In this document: positions 17,431 through 30,043 of the stretch, in pieces | Layout of the letters: each line of letters starts with the position of its first letter | Numbering within the stretch: the stretch's first letter is position 1 | DNA from: Conoideocrella luteorostrata | Taxonomy: Eukaryota; Ascomycota; Sordariomycetes; Hypocreales; Clavicipitaceae | DNA: 31,200 nucleotides | Assembly (NCBI GenBank): GCA_032433595.1 | Contig: JASWJB010000419.1 | Span: 1 to 31,200 of the forward strand | Direction of reading: 5' to 3' | Translations under genes and position numbers: made by a program | The notes under the pieces: model-generated | Told to the model about the DNA's origin: nothing | What the model saw: only the letters and a program-made list of their open reading frames with translations | Databases searched by the model: none

Positions 17431-17706
17431 ATGTTTCAGGACCTGTTACTGGCTCATATTTGTGACAGTTCTGACAATATGGCTGTTGAGGCTACGTCCC
17501 CGTCTCCGTGCGGACCAGCACAGCTTGCGGTCGAACAGGTGCATGATCGGCGTCATGATCTCCGACATTGGAGAAATCCACGTCCGCTATTGAAGACAGC
17601 AGTGACCGCAGTTCGTTCCGGCCAGACTAGCTATTTCATTCTCCCCGTATGCTTAGCTGTTAGCGCAAACATGGATCGCAACCTGCGAACTATGGAGCAA
17701 TGGTAG
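17431..17706 (+). CDS. Hypothetical ORF in a base-balanced island
   Basis: A 91-codon open frame from ATG 17,431 to TAG. It lies in a GC-balanced island (about 17,400-17,990) inside AT-rich decayed DNA. The sequence is rich in Arg and His in the middle (DRRHDLRHWRNPRP) and shows no domain, signal peptide or membrane segment I recognise. A pyrimidine-rich TTTCAG (17,435-17,440) could be a splice acceptor, in which case this would be an internal exon. It could equally be chance. Confidence 0.2.
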   Translation: MFQDLLLAHICDSSDNMAVEATSPSPCGPAQLAVEQVHDRRHDLRHWRNPRPLLKTAVTAVRSGQTSYFILPVCLAVSANMDRNLRTMEQW

Positions 17707-17711
17707 GCTGC

Positions 17712-17972
17712 CTAGCATCGAATATATTTATCTCCATTATGCCGCTGAATTGCAAACTGCTTCTCCGGGAAATGCGCTTGGTCTAAAGGGCGCTCGAGTT
17801 GGCAACATGTTGGCGCACTGATGCTTTGTGTCGGTATGACAGACTGTCCTGGCAGCGCTTTTTCCCTTGCATAAGCCCTCGGATTCCAAATCAGCTCCAC
17901 AATTCGCGTTGGGTGTAAGGTCTTCATTGTCGCAGCGTTGCTGTCACGTGGGAATCCACTAGTGACAGACAC
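17712..17972 (-). CDS. Hypothetical ORF on the minus strand of the same island
   Basis: An 86-codon frame (ATG at 17,972, stop near 17,712). Moderately balanced composition, with four Cys and no recognisable motif. It is convergent with, and almost touches, the plus-strand ORF at 17,431-17,706. Either, both or neither may be remnants of real exons. Confidence 0.2.
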   Translation of the reverse strand: MSVTSGFPRDSNAATMKTLHPTRIVELIWNPRAYAREKALPGQSVIPTQSISAPTCCQLERPLDQAHFPEKQFAIQRHNGDKYIRC

Positions 17973-17989
17973 CTAACTGGCATGGATAT

Positions 17990-19629
17990 AACTCAAGGTA
18001 GCAGTGTGCCTAACTTGCTCTCCCTAAACTACTAGCGCCTACTTTACAAATCCCATAATGTTTATTGCTATAATCCTAGAACTAGAGAGAGAATATTTAG
18101 TCCTTAACTTTAGATATACAACGCCTACACTAATAATTCTTCTGCGCCTTAGTTAAATCTTATAAGGCTAATGTTTTTAATATAGCTAGATTACTCTAGA
18201 GTATTAGTAATTAAATAAAACTTAAGGAGTTAACTAATAATTTAAGTATAGTATTTATAAACTGCTTTTTAAATATCTTTCTTTACCTTATTAATTACTA
18301 ATAAAGTGCTAATATATTTAAATAGCAGCGTACTAACTATGTTCTAAACCTACTGTATGCTTCTTATTGCTCTTATGTGTATCTGCCCCTAGTTAAGAAA
18401 TTATGCATAGCATAAATTATTATTCTGGTTACATAAACTATAACTAGAAGAAGTTAGTAAATTTAGGGAGAATAGCAATAGAGCTTCTAGTAGTAAAGCT
18501 ATAATAATATTAAAACATATTCTAGTAAATAAATACTATATAATAGGCATAGTTTATTCTTTAAAGGTTAAGCTAGGACTATAGATTTTATATAATTATA
18601 AAAATATAAATATTAAGTATATTATTAATTAAGTAATTAAGAAAAAGGCATTAATAGCTAGCTAGTATTATAGTAGTTTATAAGCTTAGTGTAAATCTAA
18701 ATTATACCTAGGTTTAGTTACCTAAGGATAACCTTAATAATAGTAATATATATCTTAATAAACCCTTTAATTAGCTTAAAGAATTACTTTTAGCTAAGTT
18801 AAATTATTAAATTTTAACTTTTAATTATAATTTAATATAATTATTTATAAGTATAGCCTCTTAATAATACCTCTTAAATATCTTAAATAACTTTTTAATA
18901 AGCCTTTAAAATATTTATAAAATAATTAGTTTAATATATTTTTTAATATAATTAATTATATTAACTTTTATAAAAATAAACTATTAATTACCCCTTAATT
19001 TTTATTATTTATAGCTTTAGTAATAATATTCTTAAATAAGTAAATAATAACTTTATAATTTAATATTATTAACTAATTATATTAATATTTTAAGCTATTA
19101 TTTTTACTATTAAATATAGCTTAAAGTACTTACTTATAGCTAAATATACTATTAAAATAGTCTTTTTAAGTACCTTTTATTAAGGGAGTTTAGTAATATA
19201 ATAAAGTATATTAATTATATTACTTATATTACTTAATTTTATTACTAAAAATAAGCTATTAAAGTTCTTAAAATAATAAATAAATTCTTTAATAAATTAT
19301 TTATATAACTTTTTTAATTAGCTTTTTTTTAAGTTTATATTAATTATTTATGCCTTTAAATAGCTTATAATAAATTATTTAACTAAGGCTAAGGTTATTA
19401 AAAAGCTCCTTTTATTTAAGTTTTTAGTTTATATATTAATAGTTATATTCTTTAAATATTACTAAGTTATTCTAGATTATACTTAAATTTAGCGCTTATA
19501 TTAATAGCTATTATAAGATATCTCTTTATACTAACTACCTAAAGATTAATAAGTTTTATAAGCTTAATAACCCTTCCTTTGAGCTTATTTACCTCTATAT
19601 AGCTTAAATAGTTAAAAATTCTTATAAAG
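17990..19629. repeat. RIP-like AT-rich DNA, origin not identified
   Basis: Very AT-rich, with many TA dinucleotides, almost no CpG and stops in every frame. This is probably an older decayed transposon into which the gypsy element inserted. No LTR, terminal repeats or protein motif can be read. A few GC-retaining strings remain, such as CCCTTCCTTTGAGCTTA (about 19,571). Confidence 0.55.
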
Positions 19630-19634
19630 TAATT

Positions 19635-19912
19635 TATTACATGCTAGTTCTAGCACGTTACGTGCTAGATACAGCTAGTGGGATACTAGACGTAACACGT
19701 TAGTTATTTATATTAGCTATAGTATTAGTATTATTAGTATTTAGGTAAAGGAAAGCAAAAACAAAGCAATAATAAGTTAGATCTTAGATAGTTATAAGGT
19801 AATTATTAATTCTATCTATTAATAGGCAAGATTTAATCTTTTATAAGTTAAATCTATTATATAAGTAATTAATATAACTTATGTTAAGTCTAGCTATTTA
19901 TTCTATATAATA
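19635..19912 (-). repeat. 3' LTR of the gypsy element
   Basis: Left LTR on the plus map, 3' in coding sense. Its outer end keeps TAGCACGTTACGTGCTAG with intact CpG, whereas its inner end reads CTATATAATA where the partner has CTACGTAACA. Terminal CA became TA. Same length (278 bp) as the partner LTR. Confidence 0.9.
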
Positions 19913-22900
19913 AGTATTATATAATATAAAAAGAAAATAACTATTTTAGTTATATAAATACTAAACCTTACTTTTTTTATATTAACTTTATTAATTAAAA
20001 ATATTAAAATAACCTTATACCTTTTATTATAAATATAGTATTAAATTTATTTACTTATTTATTAATTTTAGTAAAAATAATATAATATTATTATTACTAT
20101 AAAAAATAAAAGTAATAAAGTAAAAGTTTCTTTTAATTAAATTTAGTATAACTTTAATAAATTTTATTTATTATTTTAGTAAGTTTATTCTTAATTAAAT
20201 AAAATTTTAATTATAAAATAAAATTTTAAGTATAAATAAAGCCTTAATAATATTATAATATAAATAATTTTAAGTAATTTAAAATCCTTATTAATTAATT
20301 AAGTTTTATACTTTTATTAATTACTTTTGCTTTTTTTTTAAGTTATTTTTTTTTTTTATTATATTTTTTTTTTATTATTTTCTTTATTTTTTCCTTAATT
20401 ATATTACTAAACTTTAGTTACTTTATTAATACCTTAGTTTATAGTATTAATATTATTAATTTTTTCTTTATTTTTAATTATTTTTAAGCTAAAAATAGTG
20501 TTTTTTTAGTAATTAATAAAAATTAAGTAATAAGTAACCTTTTTTATTTTCCTTTTTAGCTATATTATTTAAGAGGCTTAAACTTATTATTATTAAATTC
20601 CTTTATTATATTATTAAGCTTATTAATAAAAGTAAGAGAAGCTATGCTTAATTTAGCTAGCCCTAAAATTACCCCTAGGAATATTAATACTAATAGCGTT
20701 AAAGCTAGTATTATTTATACTAAAGTTATTCTTAAAGGGCTTAGTAAAAGCATAAAAAGTAATATTATAAATAGCTTAGTAAGAAACTATAATATAATAA
20801 TTAAAAATAGTAACCTTTAGCTTAAGAGAGTTAAATATTAGTTTAAGAGCGCTAAAGCTTAAGCTATAAACACTAAAAACTAAGCTAAAAATACTAGGGT
20901 TAGCGCTAAGGGAGGTAATATTTATTACTATTTTATTACTTATATATTCTTAAGAGTAAAAGTATAGTCTTTTTAGCTATTTTTTAGTAAAGTAACTTTT
21001 TATTTTAATTCTTATAGCTTTATATATATTATTTTTATATTCTTTTTTACTATTTTTATAAGCTAATATATATTTTTAGTTATTTCTTTAAATATTATAT
21101 ATATTTTATTTAATTTTATTTTTTTTATAATTAATTTTAGCTTTTTTTATATTATTATTAATTTATTAGTTTTATTTACTAATTTTTAAAGGCAAAACTA
21201 AATATTATCTTTATAAGTATTAAATAGTTTAAAACCTATATAAATATTAATATAAATAGTAATATTTTTAAGCTTTTTTATAAGGTAATTAACCTTTTTT
21301 CTTAATATCCTAAGGGCTTTATTATGCTTATATATTATAATATTATTAGTTTTAGTTATTTCTTTAGTAAGAATAATTATAATTTACTATAAATTAGCTT
21401 ATTTAATAGTAAAAAGGTAATTACCTATAGTTTTATTAAGTATACTATATAGTTATAAGAAATAAAATACTAAAACTTTCTTTTATAATAATAAAGCTAC
21501 TAAGGAAGTTATATAAATAACCCTTATTTAGTTTTTAAGGTAATTACCCTTAATAAATATAATTATAATATTCTTAGTTTTATTTTTAGCTTATTAAGTT
21601 ATACTTATCTTAAATAAAGTAAGTAAGTAAATTAGCTTATATTTTTAATTATTAGCTTTAGCCTCTTTTTTAGTGTTTTTATTTTATATTATATAGTTTT
21701 TATTTATTTTTTATAATAACTTATATTTATATATAATAATAAGTATAATTATATACTAAAGTAAATATAAAGGGTTTTCTAAAATAATACTTTTCTTTAA
21801 CTTATTTAATAATACTTTATAAGTAATAAATTTTAATATATAAGTATAAAGTATATTTTATATTATTTATTTTTTTTTTTATTATATTAATAAACTTTAA
21901 AAGTTTTTTTATTAAGATTAATAAGAAATTATTATAAAAAATTATAAATATATTTAGTATATTTTTAGTAACTTAAATTACCCTTTATCCTTATAATATT
22001 ATAATTATTCTTAGGTTAAGTAGTTAATTTACTAAATTTTATAATAATATAAAAGAGAGTAACTCCCTTAGGCTTAGCTTTATTATTAAAAAAGTTATAA
22101 TAAGTTTTATATTTTATTTTATTAATACTTTTATTATTATTAATATTATTTTTTTTTTATTAAATTCTTTTTTATTAAATTTATTAGGGATTTAAATAAA
22201 AGTAATTTATTTTCTTTTTTTAGCCTTAATAGTTTTAGTATTAATAACCTTAAATCCCTTTTTAAAGAAAGTAAAATTATTTTAAGTAATTAATTCTTTC
22301 TTTAAAGTATTTTAATTAATTAATTTCTTCTTAAGAATAGCTTTATTTACTAAGTTTTTCTTAATATTAACTATATTTATTAAGTTTTTCTTAAGATTAA
22401 TTATTTTCTTTATATAAGTATTATTATTAATTCTTAAAGCTACTAAGTTTAAGTTTTTAAGGAAAGCTTTTATATTATATAGTATTAAAAATAAATTATT
22501 TATAATTAAATTATTAGTAATTAAATTCTTTATAATTATATTTATTATTAAATTAAAAGCAAGGATTTTAATAATAAACTTTAATATAAACTAGCTAATA
22601 ATTAATATAAAGTATAAAGAAAAGCCTATATATTACTATAATAATATAATTTTAATAAGGAATTACTTATATTAGTAATAAAAAGCTAATTATAGTAATA
22701 AAGCTATTATAAGTATTACTTAATAAGGTTATAAAATAAGAGTTTAAAGTAATTAAAAAATAAAAATATAAAGTAAGCCCTTAGCTATAAGTAATAAATA
22801 TATATATTATAACTTAAATAACCTTAAGCACTTATATTATTAATCCTAGTATTTAGTTACTTACTTTTAATAATTTTTATCTTAATTAATTAAGTATTAA

Positions 22901-23659
22901 TCTTAATACTTATTAATTATTTCTTTAGTATTTTTATATAAGTTAAATTTAGTAATTTATTAATTATCTTTAGTAATAAATCCTTTTTATTTAACTAAAA
23001 ACTTAACTTAAGGCTTATTTTTACTTTATTTATACTTAATTTAGTAAGTTATAATATATTTAATTTCTTAGTAATTTATAGTTTTTTTTTCTTTAAGAGT
23101 AATAAGTAATAATAAAAGTATTAATTTTATAAAGAGATTTAGTTCTTAGGTAAGTTTTTAAAAATATATAGCTAATATTATAAAATATACTTTTAATTTA
23201 CTAAGAAAGTTAAGTTTATATACTAAAGAGTTAATTTTTTTAAGCACTTTATAAGGTTTAGCTTTACTAAGTAATTACTTTTTCTTAGGTTTACTAAGTA
23301 AGTAATATTCTTTATATAGTTATAAATATATTATATCTTTTATATTAATATTAATAAGTTTATACTTATTATTATACTATATTTTAGTAAAAGCTATAGC
23401 TATAATAATTATAAGCTATGCTTTATACTAAAATATTTTATAAAATATAATAATATTAATTATACTTAATTTAATATTAAATATAGTCTTTAGAGAGATT
23501 AAATTTATAATACTTTATAGTTTAAACTTATATAATAACTTATTTAGGGCTATTTTAATACTTATAGCCTTAGTATTATTAAGATAATACTAAAGTACTA
23601 AAAGTATTTTATTTTATATTATATTTAGGTTAATTATAGTATAAAATTAAATTATTACC

Positions 23660-24000
23660 TTAATTATTTAATTCTTTTATTTTATAAGACTATTTATTTA
23701 TAAATAATAAGCTATAGCTATAAGGAATTTAATATTAAGCTAATTAAATATAGCTTTTTAAATATTAAATATAAACTTTAAATTCTTATTATTAATAATT
23801 TATTATAATATACCTTAGTTAAATAAGTATAACCCTTTAAGTAGTAAGGCTACTTATAATTCCACTAAATATATTATATAGCTTATTAAAAGTATTATAT
23901 ATTTTAAGAATATATAATTTATAAAGCATAGTGTATTAAGGGCTAAGTATCTTAGTATTACTTATATTATACCTTTAGCCTTAATCTTAGGTAAATTTAT
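23660..24000 (-). pseudogene. Gypsy integrase core relic
   Basis: Two landmark blocks can be aligned codon by codon in one minus-strand frame. At 23,767-23,814, GIL-stop-stop-IINNKNLKFIF corresponds to the G-[IV]-P-x-x-[IV]-[VI]-S-D-R-G-x-x-F-T block with the catalytic Asp read as Asn. At 23,668-23,712, AYYL-stop-INSLIK-stop-KN corresponds to the A-[FY]-H-P-Q-T-D-G-Q-T-E-R block, with the Glu read as Lys. Nearly every difference (H to Y, P to L, Q to stop, T to I, D to N, G to S, E to K, R to stop) is a C:G to T:A change. The protein cannot be made. Confidence 0.8.
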
Positions 24001-25269
24001 AATAAAGTTAAGTAATACTATATAAAATAAAGTAAGATTTACCTATATAAATTAAAGTTCTTTTAGTAGCTTTTACTTATTAATTATATTTTCTTTATAT
24101 ACTATATAATAAGCTATAAATTCCTAAATTTAATTACTTATTTATAAAATACTAACTAACTATAGTTTTATTACTATATAAGTAATTTTAAAGTAATATT
24201 AGTTATTATAAACTACCTTTAAAATAGTTTTAACTATTAAGCTTAAAATATATAATTTATATATTTTATTAATTATAATATAATAAAGTAAGCTATTTTT
24301 ATATAAATTTTATTTATATAATAATATTTTTAGTCTTTTTATATTTCCTTATATATATTATTTTTCCTAGAATACTTTAATTATAGCTATAATTTAGCTA
24401 AGTTTAGTGTTATATTTATAGCCTTTAATAATCCCTGCTTTAAATCCCTTATTAATTATTACTATACTTACTATTTTATTAGAAAAATATACACTTATAT
24501 TAAGCTTATTAAATTAACTTTTTTTTATAACTTATTTATAGCTAAGATTAATAAGGAGTTATAATAATATATTAAGTATTATATTAAGTATTCCTAGGAT
24601 ATAAAAAATCTTAAGGTTAAATTAAAATAAGTAATTAAAGACTTTAGTAAGTTTAAGGTTAGCTTTATTAAGGTTTATAGTATTTAAAAAGGTATATTTA
24701 ATAATATTTTTAGCTAATAAGTAATTTATAATAATATTAATAATTAGCTAGTTTAATTAAACTATTTTTCTAAGTTTTTTAATACTTTATATTATTATAA
24801 TTACCTTTACTTTTATAAATTTATATTATTCTTTAATAACTAAGGTTAACTTTAAAAGAAATAAAATTAGCTTTAATTTCTTAGGTTTAATATTTTTTCT
24901 TAATATATTAATTTTATTTTATTTTTTATATAATTAAAATATATATAAGCTAAACCCTTTTTTATAAGTATTAATTTTAAGAAAAAATAGTCTTTTTAAA
25001 TTATAATAATATAAAATAAGTTTTTTATTAAGTAATATTTTTATCTCTTAAAAAGCTTAAATCTCTTTTTTATTAAGTATAAATATTATTTATTATATTT
25101 TTTACTTTTTTATAAATTTAAAGAGTCTTATAAAAGTACTTTTTTTTTTTTAAGCTTATTATAAAAGCTATATTTTTTACTCTTAAAAAGGTTAAATTTA
25201 TAAATTAAACTAAGGGATTTTTTTCTATAGAAATTTAGCTATTTTAATAAAAGTTTTAAGTAATAATAA

Positions 25270-25570
25270 ATTATTTAGGAATTTTATTTTACTAAAAGCT
25301 TTAATTTAGTTTAATATATTAATAATTCCTTTATTATTTATAATAAAACCTAATAATTAAATAGTAAAATAACTAATAAATAACTTTTTAGCTTTAATTA
25401 TTAGTTTATTTTCTTTAATAATATAAAGAACTACTATAAAATACTTAAGATAATTCTCTAAACTATTAAAAAAAATAATTATATTATTAATATAAATATA
25501 TATAAAGTTCTTATAGTCTTTAAATAGCTAATTTATATATTATTAAGTATAAGCTAGTATATTCTTAAAC
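25270..25570 (-). pseudogene. Gypsy reverse transcriptase relic
   Basis: The minus-strand frame reads FKNILAY, two stops, LFKDYKNFIYIYINNIIIFF and NSLENYLKYF, followed by IIKENKLIIKAKKLFISY and LLGFIINNKGII. This is the palm region of fungal Ty3/gypsy RT, in which the family has a GFKNSPAY motif, a Y-x-DD-I-x-IFS active site and a K-x-x-KC/A-x-F-x2-x-x-x-x-LLG connection. Both active-site Asp codons read Asn (AAT), each explained by one G to A change. The relic lies upstream of integrase in coding sense. Confidence 0.8.
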
Positions 25571-28500
25571 CCTATAAAGGCTATATTTAATACTTTAAGG
25601 CCTTTTTTTAATATTATAATTATTTTATTTTAATATACTTAAAAAATAAATAATTAATAAAAAAAACTAGATTTATTAAATATAAAATAATACTTTTTAC
25701 TATAAATATTTTTTATAATATTAAATTAGTTTAGTAAAAAGTAAATATTAAGTATTATTAAGTTATTTATAAGTTTTATATTAATAATAACTCTTTCTTT
25801 TATTAAGTTATTTTTGCTTTTTTATATAATAAATACTAAGTAAGTAATTAGTGCTAAGTTATTTAAATATAATATTTTTTTATTTATATATAGCTTATTA
25901 TAAACTTTATTTAGTTTTTAATAATCTTTAATATTAAAAGAGTAAGGTTAAATTATTTTATATTAGTTTTACTATTTTTTTATAAAGTTAATCCTTATTT
26001 CTTAGTTTTTTAGTATAAGAATAATACCTTTATTATAATAAATATTAAATTTATTACTTAAAGCCTTAAATTAAGCTATAATATTATTATTAATTATTAT
26101 AATATAAATACTATATTAATTAAGGGTATATATAATATCTTTAAGGCAGGATATTTTATATAATAAAAGCTTATAATTAATGTTTTAAGGGTTTAGTTTA
26201 TTCTCTTTATTATTAGTATTTTTTTTTACTTACTTTGCTTTTTTAGCAAAAATATCCTTTATAAAATATATAGTATAAGCGCTAATATTCTTAATTTTTT
26301 AATTAGTTTTAAATAGCTATAAGTCTTTAAAAAAAGCTATTTTTTATTCTTTTATTATTTTAAGGGTTTTACTTATTTTATTATAAGTAATAAGGGTTTT
26401 ATTATTATTTTCTTTTATAATTATATTTACTATACTATTAATAACACTATAAGTATAAAGTATATTAATAATAGCCTTATAGTTTAATTTCTTTTAAGTT
26501 ATAAGTATTATTATACTTTAATTAAATAAAACCTTTATTATATATATTACTATAATCTTTTTATATAAAATATACTTAGGTTATTTAAATATCTTAGCTT
26601 TAATAAATATACTATAAATAAAGCAAAAAATAACTTATAAATAAATAAAGTTAATTTTTACTTTATATTTATATAAAAAGTTAGTCCTTAATAATAGTTT
26701 TAAGCCTAAATCTTATATTATATTTACTATTATTATAAAGTAATTAGTGATTTTTATTCCTTATATAATTCTAAGTATATAAAAGTTAAAAGTTATTATT
26801 TTTATAATAATAAATATTAATTATACTCTTTTTATTAGTTTAAGCTTTTACTTTCCTTATTTAATATTAATTTTATACTAAAGAAATTAGTTTTTATTAG
26901 CTAAAATAAAGAAAGTTTTTATATTAAGGTAAATAATATAAGTATTTTTTTTATTATAAAACTTAAGTAATACTTATAAGTAAGAATTTATAGTTTAATA
27001 ATTAATTTTAATTTTTTATAATTAAGGTATAGCCTTTACTATTTATTCTATAATTAATCTTAATATATTATAAGTTCTTAGTTAAATAATAATATTTTTA
27101 TTACTAAAGTATATATATTTAACCTTTTTTTTTTATAGTTTTATAAAGTAAGCTTTAGTAAAGTTAATTTTATTTTTAAATTTATTATTATTACTTTAAT
27201 TATTATATTTTTCTTTTTCTTTAATAAAAAAGTATTCTTTAGCCTTTAAGTAAGCTTTATATATTTTATAGTTAAAATTATCTTTATATATTATAATATA
27301 TATATATAAAGGGTCTTAGTTTTATAATTAATACTATTTATAAAATCTTTAAGCTTATAATTAATCTTAGTTTTACTAATTTTATTAATACTAGGGCTAA
27401 TCCTTATAGTATTTATTTTATTTTAGTTAAAAGTTATTATTTTTATTAATCTCTTTTATTAATAGCCTTAGTAAATCCTTTTATTATTTAGTTTATTTTA
27501 GCTAACTTAGTAATAATTATTACTAATTCTAGGGTAATTATAGCTATTTATAAAACCTTAGGTCCTTACTATAAAAGTCTTAATTTTAATAGTAATTTTA
27601 GTACCTAAAACTAGGTCCTTAATTATAATTATTATTATATTAATTCTTATAGTTTTAATAGGGTTAATTCTAGTTTTAACTAAAGTATAGCTTATTTTAG
27701 TATATATTAATTTAATTATTTTTTTCTTAGTTATTATTAGAGTTATTTATAATATAATAGGCTTTAGTAAGTTTAATGCCTTTTTTTACCTTATTAAGGT
27801 TTTTTTTAAATTTAATTATTTTTTATAAGTCTTACTTTTTATCTTTAATTATAGTAATATATTTTAATTTATTATTTTTTATAGTTAGTTTTAAATATTA
27901 AATATATAATTTTAGATTAAGCTTTTATTAAAGTTAAATTAATAACTATTTATTAGTTTATTTCTTATTTACTTTAATATATTAAAATACCTTAAATATA
28001 AAATCTTATAAAAAAGTATTACTTATTATATTTTCCTTAGTAAATTTAGCTTTATTTAATTAATTAATAGCTTTCTTTATTAATATATTAAACTCCTTTT
28101 ATATAATATTAAATATAATAAGTATTAAGTTAAAGATATATTTCTTTTTTATTTTATTAAAGTATTAATAATACTAAATAAAGGCTTTTCCCTTAAATAA
28201 GTTTTATATATAAAGTTTAATAAATACTTATTTATTAAAATTAGCTTAATTTAAGTAGTTTTAAATTACTTAAATTTATAATTTAATATTATAAAAAACT
28301 ATTTATTTTCCTTTATATATAATAAAAGCTTAATTATTATTATTTTATTTTATTTTAAAATAAAAATATTTTATATTTACTATTTTTTATATAGGATTTA
28401 TTAAAGTTAATAATAGCTTCTTTTAATATAAAAAAGGTTTTTTAAATAATAAATATTAATAATAATTTAAGTTTAAGGGTAACTAGCTTTACTTTAAATT

Positions 28501-29760
28501 AAGGCTATAGCTATTATTTAGTTAATTTTATCTTAATATAAAAGGAAATTAAAAATATATAAGTTAAGGTCCTTATAGTCCTTAAAAGTTTTCTTATTAT
28601 AAATATAATTAGCTTAGTATTAATACTATTAAAGTAGTATAGTGTTAACTATATAGGTTCTTACTATTAAAGTATTAAAATTACACTAAATAGTTTTATA
28701 GGTTACCTCTTAGTATTAGTCTTAGTTCTTATTATCTTAGTATTTAGTATTATAATAAATAAGGCTATATTTATCCTAGCTAGTATAAGTATTAGCTTAA
28801 GTAAAAGTTTCCTTTAAATAAAAACTAAGTATAACTATATAAGTTATAGTGTTAAATTAGTAAATTAAGCTATTAGTTTTATTCTTCCTAAAGTAATAGT
28901 TAGCTTTTTTTATTTAAAGCCTTAAAAATTATAGCTTTTAAATTTAAAGCTAAATTCTATTATTATTTATTTTAATTAAAAGTTAATTAAAATAATCCTA
29001 TTAATAGCCTTATAGTTTCTTAAGATTTAGTTAACTTATTAAAGTTTAAGATTATTTCCTAAGTTTTTAGTAAAGAGTTTCTTAGCTAAGTAAATAAAAT
29101 TAACCCTTATAATTTATAAATAAATAAGAATATTATATTAATAAATAATCCTAAAGTAAGGTTTAAATAATAAAGTTTTTCTCTTAAAATAATAAAGTTT
29201 TTTCTTTTCTTTAGTTCTTAGTAATTCTTAAGTTCTTATTAATTTTTATTTTTTAGTTAAAAAATAAGTTTTAGCTAAGTATTATATAAATTTATTTATT
29301 ATAAAGTTATTTTTTTTTTATTACTTAAGGTATAAATTAAGTACTTACTCTTAAAGAGTAATCCTATTTTTTTTACTTTATAAATAATAAATTTAGTACT
29401 TTTTTAAGTAATTATTAATTTAGTTAAGTTAATAATACTTTAGTAATATAAATATAACTTTTTATAAGTAATTTTACTTTACTAAAAAATACTAAAATTA
29501 TTATATTTTTAGTAAAATAACTTAGTAAAGTTATTAATTATAATAATATCTTATAATCTTTATTTCCTATAGGTAAAATCTAGATTTAACTATAAGAAGC
29601 TTTAAAGCTCCTAAATTATAGTAAGTTTTAATAAAGTAAATGTTTTAGTTAAAACACTTAATTAGTATTAATCTCTAAGCTAGTTAGTCTTAAATATTAA
29701 TATATTAAAATTATAATAAGGCTCTTTAAAGGTAATATATTAAGAGTAATTATTACTACT

Positions 29761-30038
29761 TATTATATATTAGTTCTAGTATATTATATACTAAATATAG
29801 CTAGTAAGATACTAGATATAATATATTAGTTATCTATATTAGCTATAGTATTAGTATTATTAATATTTAGGTAAAGGAAAGTAAAAACAAAGTAATAATA
29901 AGTTAAATCTTAAATAGTTATAAGGTAGTTATTAATTCTATTTACTAATAGGCAAGATTTAATCTTTTATAAGTTAAATCTATTACGTGAGTAACTAGTA
30001 TAGCCTATGTTAGGTCTAGCTATTTATTCTACGTAACA
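29761..30038 (-). repeat. 5' LTR of the gypsy element
   Basis: Right LTR on the plus map, 5' in coding sense. Its outer end keeps TCTACGTAACA and ATTACGTGAGTAACTAG, while its inner end has lost the CpG-containing strings (TAGTATATTATATACTAA compared with TAGCACGTTACGTGCTAG). It contains a minus-strand CTTATAAAAG promoter-like string at 29,964-29,973. Confidence 0.9.
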
Positions 30039-30043
30039 TAATT

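Larger units (their letters stand above)
19635..30038 (-). mobile_element. Complete, RIP-mutated Ty3/gypsy-type LTR retrotransposon
   Basis: Two 278-bp direct LTRs (19,635-19,912 and 29,761-30,038) bracket an AT-rich interior. The element is flanked by a perfect 5-bp target duplication TAATT (19,630-19,634 and 30,039-30,043). On the minus strand the order is 5' LTR (29,761-30,038), unread gag region, reverse transcriptase (25,270-25,570), integrase (23,660-24,000), 3' LTR. RT before integrase is the gypsy order. All frames are full of stops, and catalytic codons are changed in the C:G to T:A sense. The total of 10,404 bp is long for the class. About 3.7 kb between integrase and the 3' LTR and about 3.6 kb upstream of the RT are unassigned and could hold additional ORFs or nested elements. 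Confidence 0.9.

Noticed and set aside
20320..20400. Long T runs as polypurine tract or terminators
   Set aside because: They are too far from the 3' LTR to be the priming tract, and T runs are expected in DNA of this composition.
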